A stretch of 64,000 nucleotides of DNA from Fontibacter flavus. GTDB taxonomy: Bacteria; Bacteroidota; Bacteroidia; Cytophagales; Cyclobacteriaceae. The notes below the pieces were generated by a model. That model was given only the letters and a program-made list of their open reading frames with translations, ran no database searches and had not been told where the DNA came from. Below, in pieces: positions 26,781 to 36,084 of this stretch; position 1 is the stretch's first letter; the number at the start of each line of letters is the position of its first letter. The stretch spans positions 1-64,000 of the forward strand of contig NZ_JBHLWI010000048.1 of assembly GCF_042432905.1 (NCBI RefSeq), written 5' to 3'. The position numbers were made by a program, and so were the translations under genes.

Positions 26781-29700
26781 ATGTTTATGAAACAATTTTT
26801 ACCATATAAGCTGATTTTGCCGATCTTATTATTTGGATTGGCTTTTTCGCTTGTAAGTATTGGAGCTATTTTTGAAGATAAAAAAAGCGATCATCAAACT
26901 TTGAGTGAAACTTTTTCCAATGAGGAATTTGGTATCTTTGGACCTGATGAACTTTGTCTTTACTATGGTAGTATTATAGGTGATTTTTCGGGAGGAGGTC
27001 TGGATACGGATGTTTTTGCATGGAAAATCAGGAGAGAAGATGGTACTTTGGTGACGGAGAGGGAAGGAGGTTTTCCTGTTTTTAGCTATACTTTCTCAGA
27101 AGTAGGTGATTATTTCATTGAGCTTAGTATCAGGAGAGGTGCTGATCAGGTTTTTTCTGACAAGAGGCCACTTAAGATTAATTTGGGAGCGGATTTGGTG
27201 ATTGAAGATTCTTATTTGATTTGTGAGAACGGGTCTGTTGAACTGACTTTGATAAATCCTGCTTCCCCCGATATTTCAAATTACTTTATTGAGTGGAAAG
27301 ATAGTGCTGGAAATATTATCAGCTCCGAGAATACCTTAGTGGTTGACCAGCCAGGTGTTTATACAGTTGATTTTTATACCACAAATGACCAAAATCAGAT
27401 CATTTGTCCGTATTCAGAAATCACAACAGTTTCATTTCCTCAAGAATACACGGTAAGTGCTTCAGCCTCCCAGGTTTGTTTGGGTTTTAATAATATTTCA
27501 CTGAACACTAGTGTGCCGATTCCTGGTGATTGGTTTTATCAAAAGGAAGGTTCGCAGGACAGGGTACTTTTGAGAGATAGAAGCAATACATCTTTCAATG
27601 TGCTGGATCTTGACGGTCCCGGTGATTATGAGCTTGTTTTTGTTGCAGATAATTCGGGTAATAATTTCTGTAAGCTTGAAGATAGTGTTTCTTTAAGGGT
27701 TTTACCTCAAGCTGAAATAGAATTAGAGACCATTACAGATTCGGAAAACTGTAGTCTAGGGAATGGAGAAGTTGTCATCAATCTGTTGTCTGAAGTAGAT
27801 AGGCTTCAAATTATCAAAGCAGATGAAATAGTGGAAAATATCTTCTCCCTTTCCCCGGGTGATGGCCCACTTGTGTTTTCTGGTTTAAGTTCCGGTGTTT
27901 ATTCTATCAGATTTACTTTGGGAAACTGTACAAGGTTTTTACCCTTTGTGATAGGTTTGGAAGAAGAACCTGCTGAAATGCAGTTTGAAATTGTGGAGAT
28001 TATTGATGAAACCTGTACAGATACTGGTATTTTGGATGGGAAAATTACTGTAAACCTTCTCAATGGACCTTTTACAGGAAGATATAGAATACTGAGCGTT
28101 AATGGAATCCCATTTACAGAAGAAGAACTTCCTGGATCAAGTGGAGTCCTCAATAATGTCGATGAGTTTGAATTGATTCTTAGGGCTGGGAGATATTATC
28201 TCGAATTGATTGATGAAAATAATTGTGTAGTTTCTACCCCTCAGGAGTTCAGAATTTTAAATAAGGACCAGGTATCTTTTACGGTTCCGGTAATATTGAC
28301 TATCTGTGGAGAATACGAATTTTCACCCCAAACTGATCAAAATATTAGATTTGAGTTGATCTACCCTAATGGTGATGAAGTGACAAAATTCACAGGAGAT
28401 CCGTTTATTCTTGATCAGGGTGGTGATTATATCATTCGTGGATTTGAAACAGACCCAGATAGGGGATTTTGTCCACGAGAAGCCACATTCAGGGTTAATG
28501 TCAACGAAGCTGTCAATTATGAACCGGTTCTGATCAGTGAGGACTGTTTTGGAAATAAAACATATGAAGCAGAAGTCTTCGGAAGAGATTTGAGTAACCT
28601 GATTATTACCTGGTATAATGAAGCCGATCAGGTTGTGGGGAATGGAAGATTTTTATTTCCGACCACTTTTGGGGAGTTTAAATTGGATGTACAGGTTAGA
28701 AATACAGAACCCTGCCCAAACCCTCCCAAGACCTTTATGGTCAATCAACCAGTGTTTGAAATTGAAGTTGAAATTACTGAAGCTCAATTTTGCTATCAAT
28801 CCAGATATTCAATATTAAATGTTGAAACTGATTTTGATGGAGCAGATTTCTTTGAATGGATTTTTATAGATAGAAATGGCAATTCGTTTGATTTAACGCA
28901 ATTTGATGGAGACACAGAAATCCGAATTGAGGAATATGGGTTTTATGAAGTGGTGGTGTACAATGCTATCGGGTGTGAGATTGGAAGGGAACTAAAAGAA
29001 GTTGTAGAGCTTATTGATGTGGCTGATTTTGACATTCCTGAAGAATTGGTAGTTTGTGAAAATTATAATTTGAATCTGGATACTTCTCTGGAAATTGAAT
29101 TTATCGTGACCTTCCCTTCTGGGGAGCAAATGACAGTCCAACGAGGCATCCTACTTTATGTAGACCAAGAGGGAGAATATGTTATTGAATCAAAAGCACT
29201 CGATGGAAATGATCCCTTATGCAGACTGATCAAAAGATTGAATGTGACAATTGTTCAGCCTGTTACTTTCGAGCCCGAATTACTTAGTGAAGATTGCGAC
29301 GGGAATATAGTTTACACAGCCAACGTTTTTGGGGAGGATCCCGAATTGTTGGATTTTTATTGGTATGCTCCTGATGGTAATCTGATCAGTCAAGATCAGT
29401 TATTGCAGCCTTCAGTTTTCGGAGAGTTTCAGTTGGATGTCAGAAGAAAAGGAAGCGTGGAATGTCCAGGTTCAATCAAAAGTATTTTGATCGAGGAACC
29501 TGTGATTTCATTAGATGTGACACTAGATGCCGAACCAACGACAATCTGCCCTGATCTTGGATTTACCTATATTTTCCTTACTTCAGATTTAGAAAGAGTA
29601 GAAGGAACCATTAGGTGGTTTTATACAGATGCTCAGGGAAATCGGTTTGAAAGAGATGAATTTGAAAATAAACCTGATATTGTAATTCAAGAGATTGGGC

Positions 29701-30299
29701 TTTTTGAAGTTGAGGTTTATAATCAAATAGGGTGCCTTTTGGGGTCAGCGCAGGTTGACATCCAAGTGAGTGTAGATGAATCAAGACCAATTACTGAAGA
29801 AGAATATATATTCTGTCTTTCTTTTGGAGAAGCACCTGAAATCAACCCCGGGGAGTTCAGTCTGTATGAGTGGTATCTTAACGATAGGCTTATCCATGAA
29901 GGAAGTACATTTAGTCCTACCGATGCAGGTGATTATGCCTTAACTGTTACAAGTTTTGAGGGGTGTAGGTATAGCACCGAATTTACAGTTAGGGAGGTTT
30001 GTGAACTTCAATTGGCTTATCCGACAGCCATTGAACCAGGTAATTCCCAGAAGAATTTCCGTATTTACCCCAACTATTTGGTGGACGAATTGAGTGTTTG
30101 GATTTATAACAAATGGGGGCAACTTTTATTTTATTGTGCCGATTCAGAATTGTTTGACAAAAAACAATCTTGTGAATGGGATGGGACATTTGGGGGGCAA
30201 AATCTTCCAGTGGGCACTTACGCTGTTAAAATCCAATACAAAAACAGAAATGAAGAAGGGTATAAATCTGTTTTTTCGAGTATTACAGTTTTAGACTAA
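26781..30299 (+). CDS. Giant secreted protein with duplicated Ig-like module and type B T9SS sorting domain
   Basis: The protein has 1172 residues; an in-frame ATG at residue 3 is an equally good start. An N-terminal hydrophobic segment (to about 30) acts as the signal. The body is a chain of cysteine-containing beta-sandwich modules. Residues 498-745 and 748-995 are two copies of one roughly 248-residue unit. The C-terminus (from CELQLAYPTAI, with YNKWGQLLFYC and WDGTFGG) is the type B sorting tail of the type IX system. Residues from about 230 onward align with the C-terminal half of the 1854-residue neighbour, which has a single copy of the repeated unit. It is probably a surface adhesin handled by the nearby PorP/SprF protein. 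Confidence 0.92.
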   Translation: MFMKQFLPYKLILPILLFGLAFSLVSIGAIFEDKKSDHQTLSETFSNEEFGIFGPDELCLYYGSIIGDFSGGGLDTDVFAWKIRREDGTLVTEREGGFPVFSYTFSEVGDYFIELSIRRGADQVFSDKRPLKINLGADLVIEDSYLICENGSVELTLINPASPDISNYFIEWKDSAGNIISSENTLVVDQPGVYTVDFYTTNDQNQIICPYSEITTVSFPQEYTVSASASQVCLGFNNISLNTSVPIPGDWFYQKEGSQDRVLLRDRSNTSFNVLDLDGPGDYELVFVADNSGNNFCKLEDSVSLRVLPQAEIELETITDSENCSLGNGEVVINLLSEVDRLQIIKADEIVENIFSLSPGDGPLVFSGLSSGVYSIRFTLGNCTRFLPFVIGLEEEPAEMQFEIVEIIDETCTDTGILDGKITVNLLNGPFTGRYRILSVNGIPFTEEELPGSSGVLNNVDEFELILRAGRYYLELIDENNCVVSTPQEFRILNKDQVSFTVPVILTICGEYEFSPQTDQNIRFELIYPNGDEVTKFTGDPFILDQGGDYIIRGFETDPDRGFCPREATFRVNVNEAVNYEPVLISEDCFGNKTYEAEVFGRDLSNLIITWYNEADQVVGNGRFLFPTTFGEFKLDVQVRNTEPCPNPPKTFMVNQPVFEIEVEITEAQFCYQSRYSILNVETDFDGADFFEWIFIDRNGNSFDLTQFDGDTEIRIEEYGFYEVVVYNAIGCEIGRELKEVVELIDVADFDIPEELVVCENYNLNLDTSLEIEFIVTFPSGEQMTVQRGILLYVDQEGEYVIESKALDGNDPLCRLIKRLNVTIVQPVTFEPELLSEDCDGNIVYTANVFGEDPELLDFYWYAPDGNLISQDQLLQPSVFGEFQLDVRRKGSVECPGSIKSILIEEPVISLDVTLDAEPTTICPDLGFTYIFLTSDLERVEGTIRWFYTDAQGNRFERDEFENKPDIVIQEIGLFEVEVYNQIGCLLGSAQVDIQVSVDESRPITEEEYIFCLSFGEAPEINPGEFSLYEWYLNDRLIHEGSTFSPTDAGDYALTVTSFEGCRYSTEFTVREVCELQLAYPTAIEPGNSQKNFRIYPNYLVDELSVWIYNKWGQLLFYCADSELFDKKQSCEWDGTFGGQNLPVGTYAVKIQYKNRNEEGYKSVFSSITVLD
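28272..29015 (+). repeat. Intragenic repeat unit, copy 1
   Basis: Encodes residues 498-745 of the 1172-residue adhesin. Anchor matches to copy 2 are YEPVLISEDCFGN and FGEFKLDV, at a constant offset of 250 residues. The copies have clearly diverged at the residue level. Confidence 0.75.
29022..29765 (+). repeat. Intragenic repeat unit, copy 2
   Basis: Encodes residues 748-995 of the same protein, with FEPELLSEDCDGN and FGEFQLDV matching copy 1. The 1854-residue paralog carries one related unit (from VDFSVPADVEACG), which suggests the second copy arose after the two genes split, or was lost from the other. Confidence 0.75.
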
Positions 30300-30512
30300 A
30301 CTTCACAAATCTTATCTGATTTCTGATTTTTTAGGCATTTGGGAATGGATTTTTTGATCCAAATTACAATAAAATGATAATCATAAGATTAAGTTTTTCT
30401 CATTTATCTAAAACATTCTGCTGAAATACAAGGAATTACGATCATTTTGATCAACGGCAAAAAAGTAATTCAATATTTTTTTTATATTTTCCGAATGATT
30501 TAATTAATCATC

Positions 30513-30524
30513 CTTAATATTAAG
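30513..30524. promoter_or_regulatory. 12-bp perfect palindrome upstream of the MFS gene
   Basis: CTTAATATTAAG is a perfect palindrome 29 bp before the MFS start codon, in a 254-bp intergenic stretch with no other feature that can be supported. It could be an operator, but AT-rich DNA yields such palindromes by chance. Confidence 0.3.
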
Positions 30525-30553
30525 TCAATTCCAACCTTTTAAACCCAATTAAT

Positions 30554-31759
30554 ATGAATGAAAACATTAATAAAACAGCACTCTTTAATGCCAGCTGTTT
30601 TGCTTTGATTACAACCGCTTTCACCTTTGCCATCAGAGCAGGGATTTTACCCGAGTTAGGTGATCAGTTTGGGCTTTCGGCTGAGCAATTAGGATTTATC
30701 AATTCCATGTGGTTTTTGGGATTTCCTATTTCAATGATATTGGGTGGCTTGTTCTATCATAAGATAGGACCTAAACTTATCATGCAAATTGCCTTTGTAG
30801 CCCATACTCTTGGAATAGTGTTGACCATCTATGCAGGTGGCTATACAGGGCTGTTGATTTCAACACTTTTTATTGGTTTTGGTAATGGCTGTACAGAAGC
30901 AGCCTGTAACCCAATGATTGCAGACATGTATTCCGGAGACAAAATGAACAAAATGCTGAACAGGTTCCACATGTGGTTTCCAGGAGGTATTGTATTGGGT
31001 AGTTTGATTTCCAAATTTATGACAGATTTCGGAATGGGATGGCAGATGCAAATGTGGGTATTGATGATCCCTACTCTTATTTATGCTGTTTTGTTCTTTG
31101 GGAAAGCATTTCCAAAACCAACCGTGGAAGGAGTTACATCTATATCCAGTAATGTGAAGGCATTGTTTTCTCCAGTCTTCATATTCCTGTTTTTCTGTAT
31201 GGCTTTGACAGCAATTTCTGAGTTTGGCCCTCAACAGTGGGTGAATGTAGTGATGAGTGAAAGCGGTGCCAGCGGCATGTTGATCTTGGCTTTGACTACT
31301 GGTATTATGGCTGTTGGAAGATTCTTTGCAGGTCCTGTGGTGAAGTCCTTAGGTCAAACCGGTGTCTTATTGGGGGGCGCGATTTTTGCGACCTTAGGAA
31401 TATACATGTTCAGTACTGTAACAGGTCCAATGGCTTATTTAGCAGCAGTAATCTTTGCTGTTGGCGTTTGTTATTTCTGGCCTGTAATGGTTGGAGCTGT
31501 AGCACAAAGAGTGCCATTGAGCGGAGCTTTGGGAATGTCGATCATCGGTGGTGTAGGAATGTTTTCCACTGCTATTTTCCAGCCTATTATCGGTAAATGG
31601 ATTGATGATGCAAGAATGGTTTATGATACGGACCTATTGGCGGGTCAAGCGACTCTTGCTAAAATGGTTGCGTTTCCTGGTATCTTGATCGTCCTGTTCA
31701 TTATCTTCTTCTTCTGGCAGAAAAATTCAAAATCTCCAGAAGTAATTTCTGCACATTGA
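30554..31759 (+). CDS. MFS transporter, possibly for sugars
   Basis: The protein has 401 residues with about twelve hydrophobic segments. The N-terminal half contains FAIRAGILPELGDQFGL and GFGNGCTEAACNPMIADMY, matching a Bacteroidota MFS branch related to fucose/hexose permeases. It converges on the galK-galM-lacI genes and shares their terminator region, so galactose or a related sugar is a plausible cargo. That link is positional only. Confidence 0.87.
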   Translation: MNENINKTALFNASCFALITTAFTFAIRAGILPELGDQFGLSAEQLGFINSMWFLGFPISMILGGLFYHKIGPKLIMQIAFVAHTLGIVLTIYAGGYTGLLISTLFIGFGNGCTEAACNPMIADMYSGDKMNKMLNRFHMWFPGGIVLGSLISKFMTDFGMGWQMQMWVLMIPTLIYAVLFFGKAFPKPTVEGVTSISSNVKALFSPVFIFLFFCMALTAISEFGPQQWVNVVMSESGASGMLILALTTGIMAVGRFFAGPVVKSLGQTGVLLGGAIFATLGIYMFSTVTGPMAYLAAVIFAVGVCYFWPVMVGAVAQRVPLSGALGMSIIGGVGMFSTAIFQPIIGKWIDDARMVYDTDLLAGQATLAKMVAFPGILIVLFIIFFFWQKNSKSPEVISAH

Positions 31760-31760
31760 T

Positions 31761-31792
31761 AAAAAAAAGCAGCCTTTTCGGGCTGCTTTTTT
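31761..31792. terminator. Bidirectional terminator between the MFS gene and galK
   Basis: The stem AAAAGCAGCC (31765-31774) pairs with GGCTGCTTTT (31781-31790), with an A run before and T run after. It serves both convergent genes. Confidence 0.88.
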
Positions 31793-31814
31793 CTTTCCTT
31801 TTATGCAAGTTGTT

Positions 31815-32960
31815 TTATATCAAGCTAGTTCCGTTTTCTAACGTAACCAGATAGAAATTTGGGCTGATTTTGAATTTTTTTGAAAATGCGGCTGATATTT
31901 CTTCCTGAAGAAGTTCTGTATGTCCCCTCTCTACTAGGTTGATCGTACAGCCACCGAATCCCCCACCCATCATTCTACTTCCCAATACATAAGAAAGGGG
32001 TTTTGTAAAATCAACCAGAAAATCAAGTTCAGGACAGCTAACTTCATAAAGTGTACTGAGTCCTTCGTGAGAGGCGTACATTTTTTCGCCGAACCCATTT
32101 ATGTCGTGCAACTCCAAAAGTCTGGAGCTGTCCAAAACACGTTTGTTTTCCTGGATGACATAAAGACAACGGCGATAGACTTTTCCGTTAATTTGGGTTT
32201 TAATCTCCTCCAAGAGCGCGATGTCCATGTCTCTTAGAGATTGGATACCAGGATTAGTTTTTTGTGCGGCACTGACACCGGATTGACATTCCTGCCTTCT
32301 TTGATTATAAGCAGAGTCAGCTAAAGAATGCTTGACCTGAGTATCAATCAATAATATTTGATGATCAGGTAAGTTTAATGGGAAATAATCAAAATCAAGT
32401 GACCTGCAATCAAGTCGGATCACATGGTTCTTTTTTCCCATGACAGATGCAAACTGATCCATGATGCCGCATTGCACACCGGCAAAAAGGTGTTCTGCTT
32501 TCTGGGCATAGTGGATCAATGATCTCTTGGGGATGCCAAACTCAAATACAGTGGCCAAGGCAAACCCCACAGCAGCTTCCAATGCTGCAGAAGAAGAAAG
32601 TCCTGCTCCTACGGGGATGTCACCACCGAATACCATATCAAAGCCTCTAACCTGGTAGCCGGCCTGCTGTAGTTGTGCAGTGACCCCCATGATATAAGTA
32701 GCCCAATGGCCTTTTTTAGGGCCAAAGGAATTAATGTCAAAAGCAAACTCTTCTTTAAAATCCAGGGAATAAATCCTACCTTGATTGGTTTGGTTTTCAG
32801 CAATGCCGACTACCATTTTCTTATCTATAGCGGCAGGCATCACAAAGCCTTCATTGTAATCAGTATGTTCCCCAATCAGATTGATCCTTCCAGGTGAATA
32901 AACCAATAGAGGATCTTTATCAAAAAAAAACCTAAATACCCGTTTTATTTCACTTACCAT
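31815..32960 (-). CDS. galK: Galactokinase
   Basis: The product has 381 residues, normal for the enzyme. The galactokinase signature PGRINLIGEHTDY is at 23-35, the GHMP kinase ATP loop VGAGLSSSAALE is near 120-131, and GIMDQFASVMG holds the catalytic-base aspartate. It phosphorylates alpha-D-galactose at C1 in the Leloir pathway, in the cytoplasm. Its ATG overlaps the galM stop by one base (TAATG), giving coupled translation. No galT or galE is in the window. Confidence 0.96.
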   Translation of the reverse strand: MVSEIKRVFRFFFDKDPLLVYSPGRINLIGEHTDYNEGFVMPAAIDKKMVVGIAENQTNQGRIYSLDFKEEFAFDINSFGPKKGHWATYIMGVTAQLQQAGYQVRGFDMVFGGDIPVGAGLSSSAALEAAVGFALATVFEFGIPKRSLIHYAQKAEHLFAGVQCGIMDQFASVMGKKNHVIRLDCRSLDFDYFPLNLPDHQILLIDTQVKHSLADSAYNQRRQECQSGVSAAQKTNPGIQSLRDMDIALLEEIKTQINGKVYRRCLYVIQENKRVLDSSRLLELHDINGFGEKMYASHEGLSTLYEVSCPELDFLVDFTKPLSYVLGSRMMGGGFGGCTINLVERGHTELLQEEISAAFSKKFKISPNFYLVTLENGTSLI

Positions 32961-34027
32961 TATTCTACAGAAAATTCAAATTGGGTCCTGGATTGAAAAA
33001 CTTCTCCGGGAAGTAGAAGAATGGAAGGGAAATTGTCATGACTGCAAGAATCAGGGAAATGTTGCGTTTCCAAACAAATGGCGGCTCTTTTTCCATAAGC
33101 AACTCCTCCTTTTCCTTTGAAAGATTTATTGAGGTAGTTGCCTGTATAGACCTGCAATCCCGGCTCGGTGGTGGATAAGGTTAATTTCCGGCCACTTTCA
33201 GGGTGATAAAGAATCGCGCAATCCTCCGGCTGATTCAGTACAAAGCAGTGATCTATACCTCCAGCCAATTGTAGTTGGGGGTTTTTCTGATGGATTTGTT
33301 CTTTGATGAAGGTGGTTTTTCTAAAGTCAAAAGGAGTCCCTGCAACATGAGATAGTTCTCCGATAGGAAGACTTTTTTCATTCATTGGTAAGAAGTGGTC
33401 TGCATTGACCGTAAACTCATGGTCTTCAATGTTCTCTGAAAAATCTCCACTTAAATTGAAGTAGGTGTGGTTTGTAGGGTTGATAATTGTTTTTTGATCG
33501 GTGATAGCCTTGTAGCTAATTTCCATTCTTCCCTCGGTATCCAAAGTGTATGTGACCCAAACGTCAAGAGTACCTGGGTAGTTTTCTTCACCGTCTACAC
33601 TTTGGTAAAAGAAGGTTACGCCAACTGAGTTTTCTGTCTCAAAGGGTTCAGCTTTCCAGATTTTTTTGTCCCAGCCTTCCATGCCTCCATGTAGGTGGAT
33701 GTCTCCTTGGTTTTTAAGGAGATGGAAGGTTTTTCCATCAAGAGTAAACTGGTTATCTGTAATTCTTCCAGCTATTCTTCCTACAGTTGACCCAATATAG
33801 CAATAGTTTTCAAGATATTCTTTTTGAACATAGCCATCAAAATCATCAAAACCCAGAACCACATCTTCCATTTTTCCATTTCTGTCAGGAATAAATAAAT
33901 GCGTCCAAGTTGCCCCGTAATCCATGACTGAAAGCCGGATTTTATTTTCGAGGCTAAAGGTAAAAAGCGTAATATCTTCACCGTTAGGTGTAGTTCCAAA
34001 GTGTTTCGACTCTAGCGAGGGTGTCAT
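32960..34027 (-). CDS. galM: Aldose 1-epimerase (mutarotase)
   Basis: The protein has 355 residues with the galactose mutarotase fold. Key segments are VGRIAGRI, NPTNHTYFNLSG (catalytic His), the substrate-binding GGIDHCFVLN, and ICLETQHFPDS (catalytic Glu). It interconverts alpha and beta anomers and supplies the form used by galactokinase. No signal peptide is seen, so it is cytoplasmic. It lies between lacI and galK, 14 bp after the regulator gene. Confidence 0.95.
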   Translation of the reverse strand: MTPSLESKHFGTTPNGEDITLFTFSLENKIRLSVMDYGATWTHLFIPDRNGKMEDVVLGFDDFDGYVQKEYLENYCYIGSTVGRIAGRITDNQFTLDGKTFHLLKNQGDIHLHGGMEGWDKKIWKAEPFETENSVGVTFFYQSVDGEENYPGTLDVWVTYTLDTEGRMEISYKAITDQKTIINPTNHTYFNLSGDFSENIEDHEFTVNADHFLPMNEKSLPIGELSHVAGTPFDFRKTTFIKEQIHQKNPQLQLAGGIDHCFVLNQPEDCAILYHPESGRKLTLSTTEPGLQVYTGNYLNKSFKGKGGVAYGKRAAICLETQHFPDSCSHDNFPSILLLPGEVFQSRTQFEFSVE

Positions 34028-34041
34028 AATGCAGAAAGTTT

Positions 34042-35076
34042 TTATTGGGCTGTTTTAATCTTTTTTGTAGAGTTTCTTGGTACCAATGTCGTGAGTAATA
34101 CAAAAGATTGAGGTTCGTCAGATACTACTTCGTCTAATTGGTCTAAGAGGTGATTGGCAGCAATCTGCCCCATTTCGTACCCAGGTTGTGAGACAGTGGT
34201 CAAAGAGGGTTCTACTACAGCAGATGTAGGGTTATTCGTAAAACCGGCCAAGGCAATATCCTCAGGGATTTTGATGCCTTTTTCTTTTAAAACCATCATG
34301 ACGTCTACCGCTAATGGGTCAATCATGGCGAATATGGCGTCAGGGTGTTCTTTTTCAGCCAACATTTGCAAGGTGATTTCCCTGTTCATGTCAGAAGTCA
34401 AGTCGGTAACATACACCAAACTTTCTGATTCGGGTATTCCAAATTCCTTCAATGCTTTAAGGTACCCTTCTTTTCTTTTTTTGCTGATATATAAATCCTC
34501 AGGACCTGAAAAATAGGCTACTTTTCGGCATCCTTGTTCTAAAAGATGATGTACGGCTAAATAAGCTCCGTGAGCATCATCAACAGTCACTTTTGAAACA
34601 GGGATCTCCTCTGTGACCCTGTCAAACATGATAAAAGGTATCTCTCTATCATATAGCTCTCTGAGATGGTCATAATTTTTTGTTTCACGGCTGAGTGAAA
34701 TCAAAAGACCATCCACCTGAGAGGAAACCAAGGTCTTGATGTTTGCTTTCTCCTGTTCAAAAGATTCATTGGACTGACATATCATGATATTGTAGCCCCT
34801 TTTGTAGGCAGTATCCTGAATCCCGCTGATGTTGCTGGAGAAAAAATGTGAGGTAAGTTCTGGTACGATGACTCCCAGTACTTTGCTTTTGCTGATACGA
34901 AGGCTCTGCGCCAAAAGATTGTACTGGTAATTCATGCTTTTAGCCATTTCCACGATCTTTTTTTTCGTCTCGGGATGAAGCTCTGGAGAATCTTTCAATG
35001 CTCTGGAAACAGTAGATACAGATACGCCAAGTTTTTTGGCGATCTCTTTCATGGTAACCTGATGGCCTTTTTTCAT
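34042..35076 (-). CDS. LacI family transcriptional regulator
   Basis: The protein has 344 residues. The N-terminal helix-turn-helix is at about 8-28 (TMKEIAKKLGVSVSTVSRAL), followed by the hinge helix. A periplasmic-binding-protein-like sugar-sensing domain runs from about 62 to the end, including VLGVIVPELTSHFF and AGFTNNPTS. It most likely controls galM-galK and perhaps the convergent MFS gene in response to galactose or a metabolite. As first gene of the lacI-galM-galK run it would be autoregulated. Confidence 0.93.
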   Translation of the reverse strand: MKKGHQVTMKEIAKKLGVSVSTVSRALKDSPELHPETKKKIVEMAKSMNYQYNLLAQSLRISKSKVLGVIVPELTSHFFSSNISGIQDTAYKRGYNIMICQSNESFEQEKANIKTLVSSQVDGLLISLSRETKNYDHLRELYDREIPFIMFDRVTEEIPVSKVTVDDAHGAYLAVHHLLEQGCRKVAYFSGPEDLYISKKRKEGYLKALKEFGIPESESLVYVTDLTSDMNREITLQMLAEKEHPDAIFAMIDPLAVDVMMVLKEKGIKIPEDIALAGFTNNPTSAVVEPSLTTVSQPGYEMGQIAANHLLDQLDEVVSDEPQSFVLLTTLVPRNSTKKIKTAQ

Positions 35077-35103
35077 GATTTAGTGTGGTTTAAAAGGGTA
35101 ATC

Positions 35104-36084
35104 CTATTCCTGATAAAGGGTAAACAACACTGTCTGTCCAACGGCTTTTAAAGTCCTTTTATCAATCAATTCCATGTTGTCATCATGGGTGTGATGGTAA
35201 TGTCCAAAACCAAAATCCGGAGAAAATTCCACAATATTGATCATGGGTATTTTAGCGTCCTTATTGACAAAATAGTGATCATCAATGATTTCTGGAGCAT
35301 CTCTCGTAATAAAGAAGTCAGAATATCCTAATTCTGAAGCAAAGCTCCATACTTTATTGACAATATTTTTGCCGTATCTCATCGAATGTCCTTCTCTGTA
35401 AAATCTGGCTCCCTTGGCGCCTACCAAATCCAATAAAATACCATAATAGGCAGAATATCCTCTTTCGTGAGGGTTTTTAGACCAATGTTGGGAGCCCAGG
35501 CACCACCATATTTGGGAATTGTTTCTAATATTCACTTGCTCGGGTTCCCCATCATCCTCACCGTCAAAAAGGATAAAATCTATCCCAATTTCAGGTTTGT
35601 TGGCAGCAGTACTGATAATTCTTGCAATTTCCAATAACACCCCCACTCCAGAGCCTCCGTCATTAGCACCGTCTATCGGTTCATTAATTCTTTCAGTGTC
35701 TTTGTCAGCCATTCTTCTGGTGTCCCAGTGGGCGGCCAATAATACTCTTTTCTTAGCTGATGGATTAAATGAAGCAATGATGTTGCTGAGATCCCAGGTT
35801 TTATTATCATAACTTTTAGCCTGGAAATCTTGGGTCTGAACATCCATACCAAAACTTTCAAACTTCTGGATCAGCCAATCTCTGGTTTTCTTATGCCCTT
35901 CAGTATTGGGAACTCTGGGTCCGAACTTAACCTGCTTTTCTATATAGGCATAAGCTGAGTCAGCGGAGAATTCAGGGGTTTTGTTATAAATAATCGGTTC
36001 CTGTAACTTGTCATGGGTCTTATCCCCATTACAAGCCCACAAAAGCACCAAAAGGATAATCAAAATACCTGCTCTATTCTTCAT
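35104..36084 (-). CDS. M28 family metallopeptidase, glutaminyl cyclase-like lipoprotein
   Basis: A TTG reading extends to 36096, but the ATG at 36084 directly precedes a lipoprotein signal (LVLLWAC). The mature protein has the M28 zinc-exopeptidase fold: AHWDTRRMAD, DGANDGGSGVGVLLE, FILFDGEDDGE and a C-terminal HHTHDDNMELID. The HWDTR motif with GANDGGSG is the pattern of glutaminyl-peptide cyclotransferase-type enzymes, which form pyroglutamate at protein N-termini. Type IX cargo in Bacteroidota often carries pyroglutamate, so this role is plausible, though a plain aminopeptidase is possible. It overlaps the end of cysS by 11 bp. Confidence 0.88.
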   Translation of the reverse strand: MKNRAGILIILLVLLWACNGDKTHDKLQEPIIYNKTPEFSADSAYAYIEKQVKFGPRVPNTEGHKKTRDWLIQKFESFGMDVQTQDFQAKSYDNKTWDLSNIIASFNPSAKKRVLLAAHWDTRRMADKDTERINEPIDGANDGGSGVGVLLEIARIISTAANKPEIGIDFILFDGEDDGEPEQVNIRNNSQIWWCLGSQHWSKNPHERGYSAYYGILLDLVGAKGARFYREGHSMRYGKNIVNKVWSFASELGYSDFFITRDAPEIIDDHYFVNKDAKIPMINIVEFSPDFGFGHYHHTHDDNMELIDKRTLKAVGQTVLFTLYQE

